Origin: Adiantum capillus-veneris
Lineage: Eukaryota; Streptophyta; Polypodiopsida; Polypodiales; Pteridaceae
Direction: 5' to 3'
DNA: 64,000 nt
Assembly: GCA_014529385.2 (NCBI GenBank)
Contig: CM043948.1
Span: forward strand, 21,389,951-21,453,950
Positions 22,154 through 33,383 of this stretch are shown here, one piece after another. Numbering within the stretch: position 1 is the stretch's first letter; every line of letters begins with the position of its first letter. Under the pieces are notes generated by a model that was not told where the DNA came from, searched no databases, and saw only the letters and a list, made by a program, of their open reading frames with translations. A program made the position numbers and the translations under genes.

Positions 22154-22737
22154 GTAAATAATTGCGATTATTTACAGCTGTGATGAAAATTTTCAATTTT
22201 TTGCAAACTTGGCTTTATAAGCTTGAAGTATATACCAAATACATGCTTTGAGGGAAATATGGGCTCATTAGGATGCACAGGGTGAAAATGGTGCCAGACT
22301 TTGGCTTTAGGTCTCTGAAACAGTAGATTGAGATTTTGAACTCCAAGTTGATTCAAAATTGGCTAGTGGGCTTATCACAACATGTACTTTGGATATATGA
22401 TAACAAAATATCCAAATTCCCCAATTTTGACCAAAAAGTAGATAATGCTGATTATTAACTTTTCTTCCAAAATTGACATTTTTTTGGTACAAATTGGTTC
22501 TAGGCATTGTATGTGGACTTTGGGTATGAGATATGAAGTGATTTCGATCAGGAAATGTTGTTCATAACCCAAATTTTGTCTTGCAAAGACTTCTTTGTGT
22601 TTTTTGGCAATTTTACAAGTAATGGGTGGTCATTTTGGCTTATACTTGATTTTTGGCATATAATAGGTGTGTACACATGATAGGTGAGGTGATTTCAAGT
22701 AAAACTAATGCAAAAGTAAATAATCACAATTATTTAC
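22154..22737. repeat. Leader-type repeats with palindromic core (three units)
   Basis: Palindromes with arms GTAAATAAT/ATTATTTAC or a variant lie at 22154-22175 (centre TGCG), 22436-22461 (degenerate, ATAAT GCTG ATTATTAACTT) and 22716-22737 (centre CACA). The centres are 284 and 278 bp apart. Sequence between them is diverged but shares AAATTGGCTAGTGGGCTTAT-like blocks with 48500-49400. The same palindromes and spacing occur there and at the element G insertion site. Confidence 0.8.
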
Positions 22738-22870
22738 AACAGTGAAAAAAACTTTGCAAAACCTACAAATTTTGACCTAGACATGTTTCATATACCTAAT
22801 ACAAGTCCTAAATTGAATTTGGTGAAGTTTGGTCAGGCCGGCATCACTTTGTGCTCTATCGACTCTGAAA

Positions 22871-23143
22871 TCACCATTTTTGGTCACTACTCTGTCTGTT
22901 GGGTTGTTCGGTCAACTTTGAGGCTTTGGACTTGTCTGTAACATAGTCGTGAAGCAACCTGTCCAATTCTTGCTCATTTGGAGTCAGTTTAACCTCGTAT
23001 GTCGAATTTGACGCTTTGTAATCTTCGAGCCGTTTTCTGCTTTTCGAGGTCTTTGCTTGATGGATTTCACCAAACCAATCATACATATTGTATATGGACC
23101 TCATTAGCAAGCCATATGTGGAGTTACGTTGGAATTCTGGCAT
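22871..23143 (-). pseudogene. Small unrecognised ORF upstream of element D palindromes
   Basis: A 90-residue minus-strand frame, MPEFQRNSTYGLLMRSIYNM followed by a charged tail (TSKSRKRLEDYKASNS). Its codon make-up is protein-like and it lies upstream of the palindromic repeats in the direction of element D transcription. No domain is recognised; it may be chance. Confidence 0.25.
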
Positions 23144-23259
23144 TTGCCAAAAACCTAACTTTTCTATTGGGGACCCCTTTGACCCCAGTCAAATGGACAT
23201 CTGATGGTATAGAAAGGTTCTATTACGCTAGGGCATGCTATGGTTCAAATCCCATCTGA

Positions 23260-24120
23260 TTTGGTCAAGCTGCCCGGCCGTTATGGTCAGTTTTAGGTCG
23301 TAGGTCTTCTTGCACTGCTTGATTTCTAGGGTTTTTTCTAGGGCTTTAGACTAGATACCGGCCGTACTAAATGGATCATTGTTGAGTAAAGAACTTACCC
23401 CTCATGTCTCATTTGAGACGGTGCTGGAAATGGTCAAGTGTGGGCTCCGAAAAAGTCGCGCAAAAGAGGCCGAAATCTCTCTCTACAAAGGCTCCAAATG
23501 GAAATGAGGTGGTTTAGCCTACCTCGGATATCTATACCCGGACCTCCCGAACCAAATTTCCCCAGATTCCCCCGTTAGTGCTACTAGGCCGTGAAATCTA
23601 TGTTAGACTCAAAAATTTCCCTGATCGGATTCCTGTAGCTCATTCTGCAGGAATTTTGCAAAAGTAGGCCTGGCTGTCGAATTTAGGCTTCCCGCTTCCA
23701 TCTTCTGATTTCATTGAAAATTTTTGTGCTTGTCCACCTTGTCTTTCTGATCGCCATCGTGTCTTCCATTTTTCCATCTGAGCTTTCCTGTTATTTACTA
23801 TTAATTTTGACCTGTTTCTTTGAAAAAATCAACGAAAATAGCAAAATGCTCTAAAAAAGTAAAGCAAAATTCCAATAATTAAGAAAATCCCTTGAAAAGC
23901 ACAGCTTTACTGTTTTTTTTGTTGGATTTCTCCATTTTTAAGCCTCATTATCAACAAAAATGATGAAAAATACCAAAAAGATGACTATTTTTTATGATTT
24001 TCCAATAGTATATACACTATTTACACTCATAGGGAAGATATTATCAGTGAATTTTTCCTCGATGATGAATTATAAGGGCATTATTAGGTAATTTTGCAAA
24101 AAATCACACGTTAACATAGA
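23260..24120. other. Non-coding stretch between elements D and E
   Basis: AT-rich toward 24000, with no coding frame, primer site or recognisable LTR. A short inverted repeat GTCTCATTTGAGAC lies near 23410. The 3' LTR of element E would be expected hereabouts but no sequence resembling 49957-50851 is visible. Confidence 0.4.
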
Positions 24121-24129
24121 ACTTTTTCC

Positions 24130-24830
24130 TCCCTCTTGAAACATTGCCCTTAATTACTTTGTACTTAGTGCCCTTCCACCCCTCCTAGATGGCGTATTCC
24201 AAGACGACTGTGCGCATGGGTTGACCAATAGTGTTGATGAATAGCCTTGGTTGGCTCTACCATGATATCAAGATCAATGCAATTCAAACCAATATGATGT
24301 GCAAGAGCTGTGTCTTGGGTAATTAACTCAAGGGGTTCCAATGTCGAGGTTTGCTGCTGCTGATGTCTTCCAAAGAGAAAATCTTGTAGCTTTTGTGATC
24401 TCTATTTGATTGTACCATCAGGGTGCTTTAGCACTCTGATTGCTTGAGCTGTTCGTAGCACTTTCGACTGTTGTCAGGCTTTTTCTCTCCATTGGTAGCT
24501 CAATCGGCTTGGTGTTGCATGGTGTGGTGAAGTCTGTTGAGACTTAACTCGCCATTGCTTGATTGGTTTCGCGGGTTGTGGAGAAGATAAGTGCTCCCTT
24601 TGCTTCCAAACCATTTTCATGTTAGGCTCCTTGCTTGAAGATGCTCGTCTCTGTGTTCGAACCCTTGGAACCTTCTTTTGTTTGGTCGGTGAAGTTTTAG
24701 GCACCCAGATCTGAATCGGTTTATCCTTAAGCTGTGCTTTTGGTACCCAAATTTTCCTGACTCATTGCATGCTACATGTACCATTTGATTGTCGAGGGGA
24801 TGGAGAAGATTGACTTTGTGGATTGGTCTA
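24130..24830 (-). pseudogene. Pol C-terminal tail after protease 2, element E
   Basis: The frame of protease 2 continues with stops through KIWVPKAQLKDKPIQIWVPK, a duplicated WVPK motif, then a basic stretch (KQKKVPRVRTQRRASSSKE) to a stop at 24474. It goes on with EPLELITQDTALAHHIGLN and EPTKAIHQHYWSTHAHSRLG to about 24180. The tail has no recognised domain. Basic composition suggests nucleic-acid contact, but that is inference only. Confidence 0.5.
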
Positions 24831-25304
24831 CTAATTGCTTCTTTTCCATTCCTCCTTGCTTGCTGCAATTGGAACAATGAGTTGCCCTCCTTTAGGTGAT
24901 AGATTTAGTTGATTCGTATCCCAATCTGGTACTTCTTTGTATGTACGCATCCAGGGAATTCCAAGAATCATCGTCTCATTCATGTGTTCATATGGCAAGC
25001 ATACAAACTGATGAGGACATGAACATCCATGTACTATCACATTCAAGTTGACTACTCCCAATGTTGGAGTTGGGTTCTTGTTGCATCCTTTGATTGCTCC
25101 TATTCCTACCATCAATGCTATACTTGTTGACTTCTTGTATGTGGAATAACTAACTGCATTTACTCTAGCTCCTGTGTCGACCAAAGCATTGGTTCTATGA
25201 TTGTTGAGTTGTACCTTGATGTGCAGGTCCATTCCATCTAACCAGTCATTATCTGTTGAAACTGCATCTTTAAGTAATTCCCATTGTCGATCATCTATTT
25301 CCAA
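24831..25304 (-). pseudogene. Aspartic protease-like domain 2, downstream of integrase, element E
   Basis: The 158-residue stretch has the retroviral-type signature NALVDTGARVNAVSYSTY (Asp-Thr-Gly-Ala) near residue 39 and the second-half motif ETMILGIPWMRTYKEV near residue 111, the expected spacing for a single-domain retropepsin fold. It is in the same frame as the integrase C-terminus, separated from it by 33 codons and one TAG at 25401-25403, so the two were once one polyprotein. Elements of this type normally carry protease before RT, and element E has one there too (37654-38712). The catalytic motif is better preserved here (DTGA) than in protease 1 (DSGV). Its role is unknown. Confidence 0.75.
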
Positions 25305-25863
25305 AGTGTTGATGGGAATCGGTATCTGTTGATTCTTGAGAGCAGCTTTCCGCTTGAGTACGAGAACCCTAGCTTCCTCTTGGGATTCATCAATAACCTG
25401 CTATCGTTTGATCTTCCTTTTTTTGGCTGCATGCATTTTCTCTAGCAATTCATTGGTTAATGGCAAACTATATTTCTTTAAACGACATCCACTAATGCAA
25501 TTAGCCATTGGTTCAGCATGTAGGCTGGACAATTTTACTGCTCCACTTGGAGATACATCTTCAATGATGAATGGTCTGTTTCCCTTTTTCTTAAACTTGG
25601 GAATGTGTTGCTTAAGGGAATAGACTAGAACTAAGTCCCATTTCTTGAAGATTATTGTGATTAAGTGGGAATCCAAAAACTGTTTTTGTTTTCGCTTTTG
25701 TGCATAGGTATGAGCTACAGCAGTTAGCCTTTGCTCCTCTAGATTTTCCAAATCTTCAAGTCTTTCTGACAATTTATGTGTAGTCCACTCAAGATTCTGT
25801 GCTACCCTTAATGGCGGCAATAGAAATTATATTGGAAGTATGGCATCAAGAACATAAACAAGG
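25305..25863 (-). pseudogene. Integrase C-terminal domain, element E
   Basis: From the TTAA element inward the frame reads LVYVLDAILPI, a stop, FLLPPLRVAQNLEWT, a helical stretch (LSERLEDLENLEEQRLTAV), then the C-terminal beta domain WDLVLVYSLKQHIPKFKKKG and RPFIIEDVSPSGAVKLSSL. The stop at 25401-25403 is followed in frame by QVIDESQEEARVLVLKRKAA leading into protease 2. This domain helps integrase bind DNA. Confidence 0.85.
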
Positions 25864-27211
25864 TTAACACTAGAATGGTAACAGGACACTTTAATGTCCT
25901 TGGACACTTTTGTGTCCTATTAAGTGACCATTTTGCTTGAATTATTTGAAGAGTATGAAAATGAATTTCTAGGTGCTATATATCCAAAAATTTGCCTTAT
26001 GAACTGAAAAAAACTAAGCATTTTTTTTGGAGTATCGATCTCACCATTAGCCTTACTCTTGCACAACATTTTTGAACGTAAACTGTGTGAAAAAACGGGT
26101 CCTGTTTTTGGCGTTTTTTCAATTTTTGGCAACTATACCACTCTAAACTTCATGTTTGTGAGGTTTAGATGGCTAGAGGTTAGGCCCTCATAGTTCTCAA
26201 CATGTTTTTATGCTTGTAGGAAGAGCTAAGTGTTAAAATTGAGAGTTATGACCAATTTACAAAGAATTGCATAATCTTGTTTTTTGGCCAAAATTAGCAC
26301 TTTTATGATTTTTTTGGTGGCTTTCTTGATATGCAAATTCAATTTTGATTGTGTAAGTGTAATGAATAACATAAATCTAATCTTCCTTGAGTTTTGGGGG
26401 ACCTAATATGATATATAGCATAGTATATGATGATGGTTGAGTTTTATGATTGTTGAAGAATACGATACATTTTAGAGTAGCAAGTATAACTTTCTCAAGA
26501 TTGCTAGTTTCTTAGGCCAATTGTGTGTATTTTGTAGGTAGTAACCATATCTAATCATAGACTACAAACTTGGCTAGATATTGAGTAGTTTCTATGGGTT
26601 TCTAGAGGCCATAATGCTAAACCCAGTTTTTTCATGTTTGCTGTATTTAGCACTTTATCATTTCCCCCAAGGTTCCAATTGTAAGAGATCCATTATTCTT
26701 TTGACATGATCCATGGCTCCTTTTAAATCCAAATTCCCAAAGGGAACTAAGAAAACATGTATATAGTATTTGTATTGAGCGTGACTATAGAAACTTTGAT
26801 GATAGGTCCACAGAATGGCAAAAATGCAACTTTTTTGTACCTATTTTTTTTGCCCAAAAAAAAATTAGTGAGGTAAAATCAACCATATGTTTTGGTCACC
26901 AACCCATTGAAGTTAACGGGGCATTTTATCTCATGTACTACAAAAATCCCCACTCTTATTTATATGCAATCAACCGTAAGAAAGTGCTGTTTTGGGCAAA
27001 ATGCACTGGTCCATCAACTTTGGAGGCTTGTGGTGACCAAGGGATGAGAAAAATTACAAGTTTCTCATTTTTTCCATATGTAGTAGTTATTGAACTATAA
27101 GCTCATGAAAGGATTTTTCAAAATGAGTGGATCTACTATGGTTTTGGATTTTTTTCCCAAAACCCTGAAAGGACACTTTTATGTCCTGTTAGGTTACCAT
27201 TCTAGTGTTAA
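25864..27211. mobile_element. TTAA-flanked TIR element, copy 1 (1340 bp, no transposase)
   Basis: The element proper is 25868-27207. It begins CACTAGAATGGTAAC and ends with the exact inverse. It is flanked by TTAA at 25864-25867 and 27208-27211. Taking out the element and one TTAA rejoins the integrase frame as ATPF-N-LVYVLDA, matching the usual TPFxLVYG motif. A 3-bp duplication would break the frame, so TTAA is the target duplication. Sub-terminal copies of GGACACTTTTGTGTCC and similar near-palindromes lie within 60 bp of both ends. There is no ORF of transposase size. TTAA duplication is the hallmark of the piggyBac superfamily. Confidence 0.88.
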
Positions 27212-27421
27212 AGGGTGTAGCATTTAGAGTTGTTTTGAATGAGACTCAATAAGCCCATAGAGCAGCATGAAGATTCATTTCCCAGTCTATCCTTCCTAAA
27301 CTAACCACTTTAGTCACCACCGAGCTAAGAATTTTATTCATATGCTCAGTTTGTCCGCTTGGTTGTGGGTGATAGGAAGCTAGTTTGTTATGGATAACGA
27401 TAAACTCATTACGCAAATACT
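27212..27421 (-). pseudogene. Integrase core C-terminal half, element E
   Basis: The minus strand reads NKYLRNEFIVIHNKLASYHP, then QPSGQTEHMNKIL with the catalytic glutamate, and DWEMNLHAALWAY, a stop, VSFKTTLNATPF up to the TTAA element. It joins directly to 34335-34596 once element F is removed, giving VSDRDRV followed by the next core segment. One premature stop is present. Confidence 0.88.
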
Positions 27422-28372
27422 TGTTAGCCGTGTCTAACGGCTACACCAATTATGCACCAAGCTGTGGATGTGCCATAGTGCACAATATTTACTTTTCATT
27501 GTATAGAGCTTGGGCTCATTAAGGAGTTCCAAATTTGTATGAGTCTAGGCTAGAGAGCTCACTTTATCCCATAGTTGAAGGGTTTGAGGCCCAAAACTAT
27601 AAAAGATCCCCATGCAAAATGAGAGGTCATTCTAGAGTGGTCCTTTTGAGAACTCTCTCCCTAGAGTAGGTCTTGATGGCCTAGACTTTGAGCTTAATGC
27701 TCATGCTTAGAAGGCTAGTTCTAATCACATGTAATTAGTGTAATCCTCTCTTAATTAATATAGTCTTCATTATGTTGTCAATCATGTTTCTCTACTTTCC
27801 TTCATTGTTTTGAAGTGTTGATCTTTTCTAATCTAACTCTTACTTATGCTAAGATACTCCGATTAGTGGAGTCCTTATCTAACTCTCTCGATTAAGTGGA
27901 GTGGGCTTATTCGTGATTGGGGGATTAGAGTTGTCCTCTAATGGTGTGCTTGTGTGTATGTAGGTTTAGGAAGCCTTGAGCTTAATTTGATTATGTGTGA
28001 CTTGATTTGGACACGATGATTGGCATGGTTGGGGTGGTCGACTTGAATGCGATCTTGTGTGCTTAATTGTCAATGCATGTAATTAGAATTGTGCTTGAGA
28101 GACTCCAAGATTAGTGTGTTTCACTTCGTTGCTTGATGTGTGTAGATGATTGCTTGTATTGATGGTTGATGTGCGAGTAGCATTAGTTGATTTGGGATGA
28201 TTTCTATTTTCATTGGAGGATGCACGCTCTTGAATCCTCTCAATCTTTGCATCCGATGACGCTCTCGCACATTCTTTGTGTGATGCCTCCAAGCCCTAGA
28301 CGGGTCATGCTCTCTCTTTCCGGATTGATAGATTTTGTGGGAGATTGCCTATGCTATGGCGAGCCTCCAACA
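27422..28372 (+). repeat. 5' LTR of element F (951 bp)
   Basis: Starts TGTTAGCC, ends CCTCCAACA, and is followed by TT and the primer site. TATA box TATAAAAG is at 27598-27605. It matches 33384-34334 end to end without indels. Confidence 0.95.
27598..27605 (+). promoter_or_regulatory. TATA box of element F 5' LTR
   Basis: TATAAAAG about 176 bp into the LTR; the 3' LTR has the same box at 33560-33567. Confidence 0.7.
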
Positions 28373-28373
28373 T

Positions 28374-28391
28374 TGGCGCCGCTGCCGGGGA
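28374..28391 (+). other. Primer binding site, tRNA-Asp type, element F
   Basis: TGGCGCCGCTGCCGGGGA, one base different from the common Athila/Tat tRNA-Asp primer site, directly after the 5' LTR and a T. Confidence 0.92.
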
Positions 28392-30014
28392 ACGGGTTGC
28401 CTACGCTAGTGGAGTTGAGGTTGCAAAAGATAAGAGTACTTTGATTACCGATTTCTTGTAATTAGGTAGGATTTGATTTGTGTGTAATGTAATTAGGTTA
28501 ATTAGATGTGTATAGAGTCATTTCACCCCAAAACCCCCTAAATTCTCTTTTGATTTTGCTAATTTTTCACTAACCTTCACTAATTTTGGATCCCATTCAT
28601 GCGAATTTCGTGCTAGTTGTACTAATTTCATGCTAATTGTGCTAACCTAACCACTAATTTTGATTTGGAATGTATGCTAAATCCCCTTAATTGAGGAGGA
28701 TCATCACTCTTAATTGCTCTAATCTATGCCTAATCATGTGATAGAGTGTTGATTTTGGTCAACTTTTTGATCAATTTTGGACCGAATCGGAGTTGCACAC
28801 ATGTGTGTGCAATGGAGTGTCTACGCGAGGAGCAAGGATTAAGCGAGCAAGCAATCAATTGTAAGTGGATTGACCTACTCCGTTCAAGTTTTGATTGATT
28901 AAGTTGATCCCATTGAGTTGCTAATTCACTGCTAAAATTAAGTGTGTGTGCCTAATTGATGGAATTTATGCCTAATTTGATGAAATTGGAATGAAATTGT
29001 AATCAAATTGAACACCTAAATGCTTGTAGATTGATGATTTTGCAAGAAATGTGTGTGCAAACATTAGGAATTGGCCTAATTTCGTTGCTAATTGAGCAAA
29101 AATTTGGATTTGTGCACCTAATTTTTGTGTGTGTGAAATGCTAAATTGAGTTAAAATTTGATCGATTTTTTATTAAAATTGATTTAATTTAGCATGTATA
29201 TACTCATGTATGTGTGATCAAGTGTGCAATTGATGAAATGCAATGAGTGTTTACTGAAATTTTTGCACAAATCGATGGCCTAAATTTAGGTGTGTGTGCC
29301 TAATTAATGGCTAATTATGCCTAAATTGTGAATGATTAATTGGTATTTTACCAATTATGATGATTAATTTGGCCATATAGTTGATGTGTATGCCACAAAT
29401 TGCCTTTGAGGATTGAAATATATCGCTCAATTGATGCTCAATTGTGAAATTTTTTTGCCATGCTAATGATTGATCAAGATGAACATGGCAATGTTACATT
29501 CATTTGTGTGTAATTGTGACTAAAATTCACTCATGTCGAGCCATGCAAATCCCAAATGATAAACCTAATTGGGGTTGAGTGATTGCGGATATCGAATATG
29601 AGCAACGAAGTTGCAATGGTTATGAAGGGAGATCCAATTGGCAATTGAGATGAAATTTATGCACATCATTTTTTGAATTCAAAATTAGGACATTTTAGTG
29701 CATGAATAATCCAATAAATGAAAGTTTTGAAGGAATTGAATGAAAATGAACAAAAATAGTTGAGGCGTTTCGATCCTTGCGTGCAAAGGATTGTGCATCT
29801 CTATAAGAATTGCAAACTTTCTTTTATGATGATCAATTGCTCTGGAGAAATGTACTTGTAAAACGGACCCAATCCCACTTTCAAAGACACACACAATACT
29901 TAGCGTGCGAACCTCTTTTTAAAAGGATGTTTATAATAATAATTTTTTTTTTTTTTATAAAGGAGTTAGGCTCGTTTTGGACCTGCCACCTTTCGGCCTG
30001 GATTGGCGCTCAAT

Positions 30015-30017
<3 letters not shown>

Positions 30018-30045
<28 letters not shown>

Positions 30046-30534
30046 TTTCTTTGTGGCTCTCTATAGTCCATAGGCCAGATTAGGCGCATAAAGACCCACC
30101 AATCACACACACACACACACAAAAGCTGCAAATACAGCTCGGCATTCTGCCGCTGGCCTGACCCCATAATCTCCTGCCAAATATGGCGCATAAAAGACCA
30201 GCCACTTGCTTGCAGCTGCCCGTGCTATTGTCACTGACGCAAACTCACACACACACCCACGATGACTGGCGGGCCTGAATTCACGCATTACCTTCGCTTT
30301 TGTGGCTCACCGGCTCCACCTGAGCTCGCTCCATTGGCCTCATTTGACACAGCCCGATCTTGACGCTACTGAGCTGCACACCCGATTTTGGTGCCGATAA
30401 CACACACACACACACACACAAATCGCATTAATTCCCATGGTCGTTGCCCACTTCACTGTGGCACCTCATCACATGCACACACCCAGCATGGCAACCTTTG
30501 CTGCAAACCTTCCTTTGTCACACACACACACACA
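30018..30534. repeat. Cluster of four CA microsatellites
   Basis: AC/CA tracts at about 30018-30044, 30104-30120, 30399-30421 and 30519-30534, with a shorter one near 30247, within element F. Flanking sequence is GC-richer than the rest of the element. Confidence 0.9.
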
Positions 30535-31530
30535 CGACTTGATCGTCTCCTACGTGCCACCTTCTGGCTCTGCTTGCAAGTTGTCTCCCCCACAGGATGT
30601 CGCCAGCAGTAAGAGAAATAAAATTTAAAAAAATTAAAAAAATAAAAAGACCCTTTGGGCTTGTTCCCACCCCTTCCATCGAAAAACGGTGAGAGAGCTC
30701 AAGTTAAAAATTCAATTGATCACTTTTTGTATTACCCTTGTTGTGCATGCGGGCATGGAGAGCATATGCATTCGAATTTGGTGCATCCCATTGAATGATC
30801 AAACAATCTTTTCAAGGATTTGTCCAAAAATTGCATGGTTGATGAGGGTCATGATACTTGAAACTTCTTGCATTACGCTAACACTTTAGCTCTTTACAAA
30901 TGATGTTTCCCAATGGTGCACTTTGGTGTTATCAAAAACCCATTTGATTGGTTGTGATTGACTTGGGAGAGCTAAAAGGCTATGTCACTATATGCTTTCT
31001 CCCCCATTTGCCATATCTGCCATATGTGCTATAATGAGAAAAAGCATGAGCATCAAGTATGTGCTTTGATTGTGTGAGCACTTTTATGTATGAATGAAAT
31101 TTTATTGCACCATTTTTTACCTTATGCATTGGATTAGTGGCACTTTCGATGATAAACTTGGATGCGCTAAAAAGAAATTCTTCTTGATGATATGCCTGAG
31201 TGCTTACCTTGTTGAAAGTACCATTGACATTGCTTTTCGTGCTTGATCAAGATGTCTTGTACATTAAAACTTGAGTTTTGTATTGAGTGTGAACTAAATT
31301 TAGTGCTTGAGTTGAATGTCAACATGTTTGCATAGCAATGACCATTGAGATTTTTTGAATGACCATGGGTAAGAAGTATCGTTTTGAGTGTGTGGTTGAT
31401 CGTGCAATTTTTAGTGCTTACTTTGAATGACAACTGCTTTGAAGCACTAATGATTTGAGTTGTCTTGAAGGGTGTGGCAGGTGTGTGATTCCAAATGATC
31501 GAAGAAGGGGTCATCATTGCAATTTTGCAA

Positions 31531-31925
31531 AATTTGGCTAATTAGAGCCATTCCAAATGATTGGATTAAAAGTTGTATATATACTAGCTCATAGCTTGGT
31601 AGAAAGTTAATTTTTTCATTTGAGCTAGTGTTTAGTCAACTTTTTGATCTTTCAAGTACAAAACTTGGCTATTAAGAGCCATTCATTTCATTTCATCAAG
31701 TTACAGTCATCTCTAGCTCATAGATTGCACTAAAAAATTGAAAATTTCATGTGAGCTAGTTGTTAGCCAACTTCTTGGAAAGCTTTTAATTGTAAAATTT
31801 GACTTCAAGAGTCACTTCATTTCATTCAGAAGATGCATTATTTTCAGCTCTTGTATCATTTTTTCCATACTTCAAGTGAGCTAGAAACTAATCTACTTTT
31901 GAATCATGCATGAGAGATGGTAAAA
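31531..31925. repeat. ~133-bp diverged tandem repeat, three units
   Basis: Units start at about 31531, 31662 and 31797 with AATTTGGCTAATTAGAGCCA, AACTTGGCTATTAAGAGCCA and ATTTGACTTCAAGAGTCACT, and each carries GAGCTAG near its end. A partial fourth unit may follow. Confidence 0.7.
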
Positions 31926-33370
31926 ATTGCAAGATTTGCTTATGTACAAGCTCATTTTATCTCTCATGGTTGTTATGTATGCATAAATTTTCTACATTAG
32001 AGCCTCAAGTGCATAACCAAAGGCATTCTTTTCCCTTGGGTTTTTTCCCTTTGGCAAATCTAGGTTCTAAGACCTTAGATTAGGATTCAATAAAAATTTT
32101 GTGCTTGTTGCTTTCAATAAAGGGTTTCTTTGCATAATGTGTTATGCACAAACCTTTAATGCAAGAACATTGGATTTCAATAAAAATAAAGAAGGCCTAC
32201 AAGGATACCACTTGCCAAGATGATCCAAGTTGGCAAAAGGTGAACTCCTTCCATGCTTTGCAATTGCTCTTTACACATTCATTACTTGGTTGAGTAAATT
32301 TGCTTCAAATTTTGGTTTTGTAACGGGCGGCCAAATTTAAGTTATCGTTAAAGTTTCAACATTAAGCTTTGTCAATATTAATCCGTTAAGAATTTGAGTT
32401 TATTTTTGTTAGCATGCGTGTAGGTAATGACCTAGCTTAATGCTAGCTCATGTTGTGCTAGTCTAGATATCCTAATGCCTACCTTAAATGTAACATTCTC
32501 ACACAGCTTGTTCTAGGTTAGATTAAACTTCCCTCTCTCTTAGTCCAAATGCTATACGAACTTATTAAATGGTGGAAGAATGTGCTAACAAAGCAAAAAT
32601 CAAATGCACAAATTGCAAATGTGTCTAAAAGAAGTGGCCAAAAATGGCCACCAAGACACTTAATGTGTATAAATGTTGTTCTAAATGTGGCCTAGCTCCT
32701 TATTAGTCTTTGGTAGGTGGGGGGGACCCACCTTGGCATGCATTGTTGAGGCCCTGAATCGATGCCCTAGATTGATAGGGGTTAACTATCGCCTTGGTAG
32801 GCTAGTAGACTTTTGGAGAAGGCCTTGTGTATAACAAGGAACTGAAAGTCGTAGCTTGACCTGCCATGGGATGGTCGCCTTGTGTTGTGAATTAATTTTT
32901 TCAATGATATGCAATTCAATATTCCATGAGCATTCAAAATAGTGCCTAAATGACATTGTACTAATCGTAAGTAAGTCTAATTATAGCCAGAACATGTCTA
33001 GGTGTAGGAAGTTGCATTAAGCATAAAACATTTGGGTTTTAGATTAGCATAATTTTGAGTTTGCATTAATCTAGGTTCATAACTTTACTGCTCGTCTTAG
33101 CATTCATAAAATTGCAATTTTTGAAGGGTTAATCTTTACAATAGTCTAAGTGTTTTTTTGCTTTATGATACTTTAAATTTGGCCATGCATTAAACTCTAA
33201 TTTTTACAGCAATTTGCCTTGCATGCTCAATGTACTTCATATTGAATCTCCATGATTCAGCTTGTGGTGCTTAATCAAATGCTTTCTCTTTTTGACAGAT
33301 CTACCTCCAGGACATACGATTACATGCCTTCGTGACTACCTTGACTGCATACGAGGACGTGTGCCAAATT

Positions 33371-33383
33371 AGGAAGGGGGGAG
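33371..33383 (+). other. Polypurine tract, element F
   Basis: AGGAAGGGGGGAG lies directly against the 3' LTR start TGTTAGCC. Confidence 0.9.

Larger units (their letters stand above)
28392..33370 (+). other. Non-coding internal region of element F
   Basis: No gag, protease, RT or integrase motif was found in any frame; the longest frames look accidental. The first part (28500-29400) is rich in CTAATT/GCCTAATT words. A poly-T run lies at 29941-29956, four CA tracts at 30018-30534, and three 133-bp repeats at 31531-31925. The RNA would have to be packaged and copied by proteins from other elements; the tRNA-Asp primer site it shares with B and E makes such relatives plausible donors. Confidence 0.75.

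Noticed and set aside
25861-27214. Alternative 3-bp AGG target duplication with TTAA inside the TIR
   Set aside because: It would break the integrase reading frame in the empty site and is not matched at copy 2 (TGC versus AGC). TTAA restores both frames.
30384-30400. TTTTGGTGCCGATAA resembling a tRNA-Asp primer site inside element F
   Set aside because: There is no LTR end beside it and the match stops after GGTGCC.
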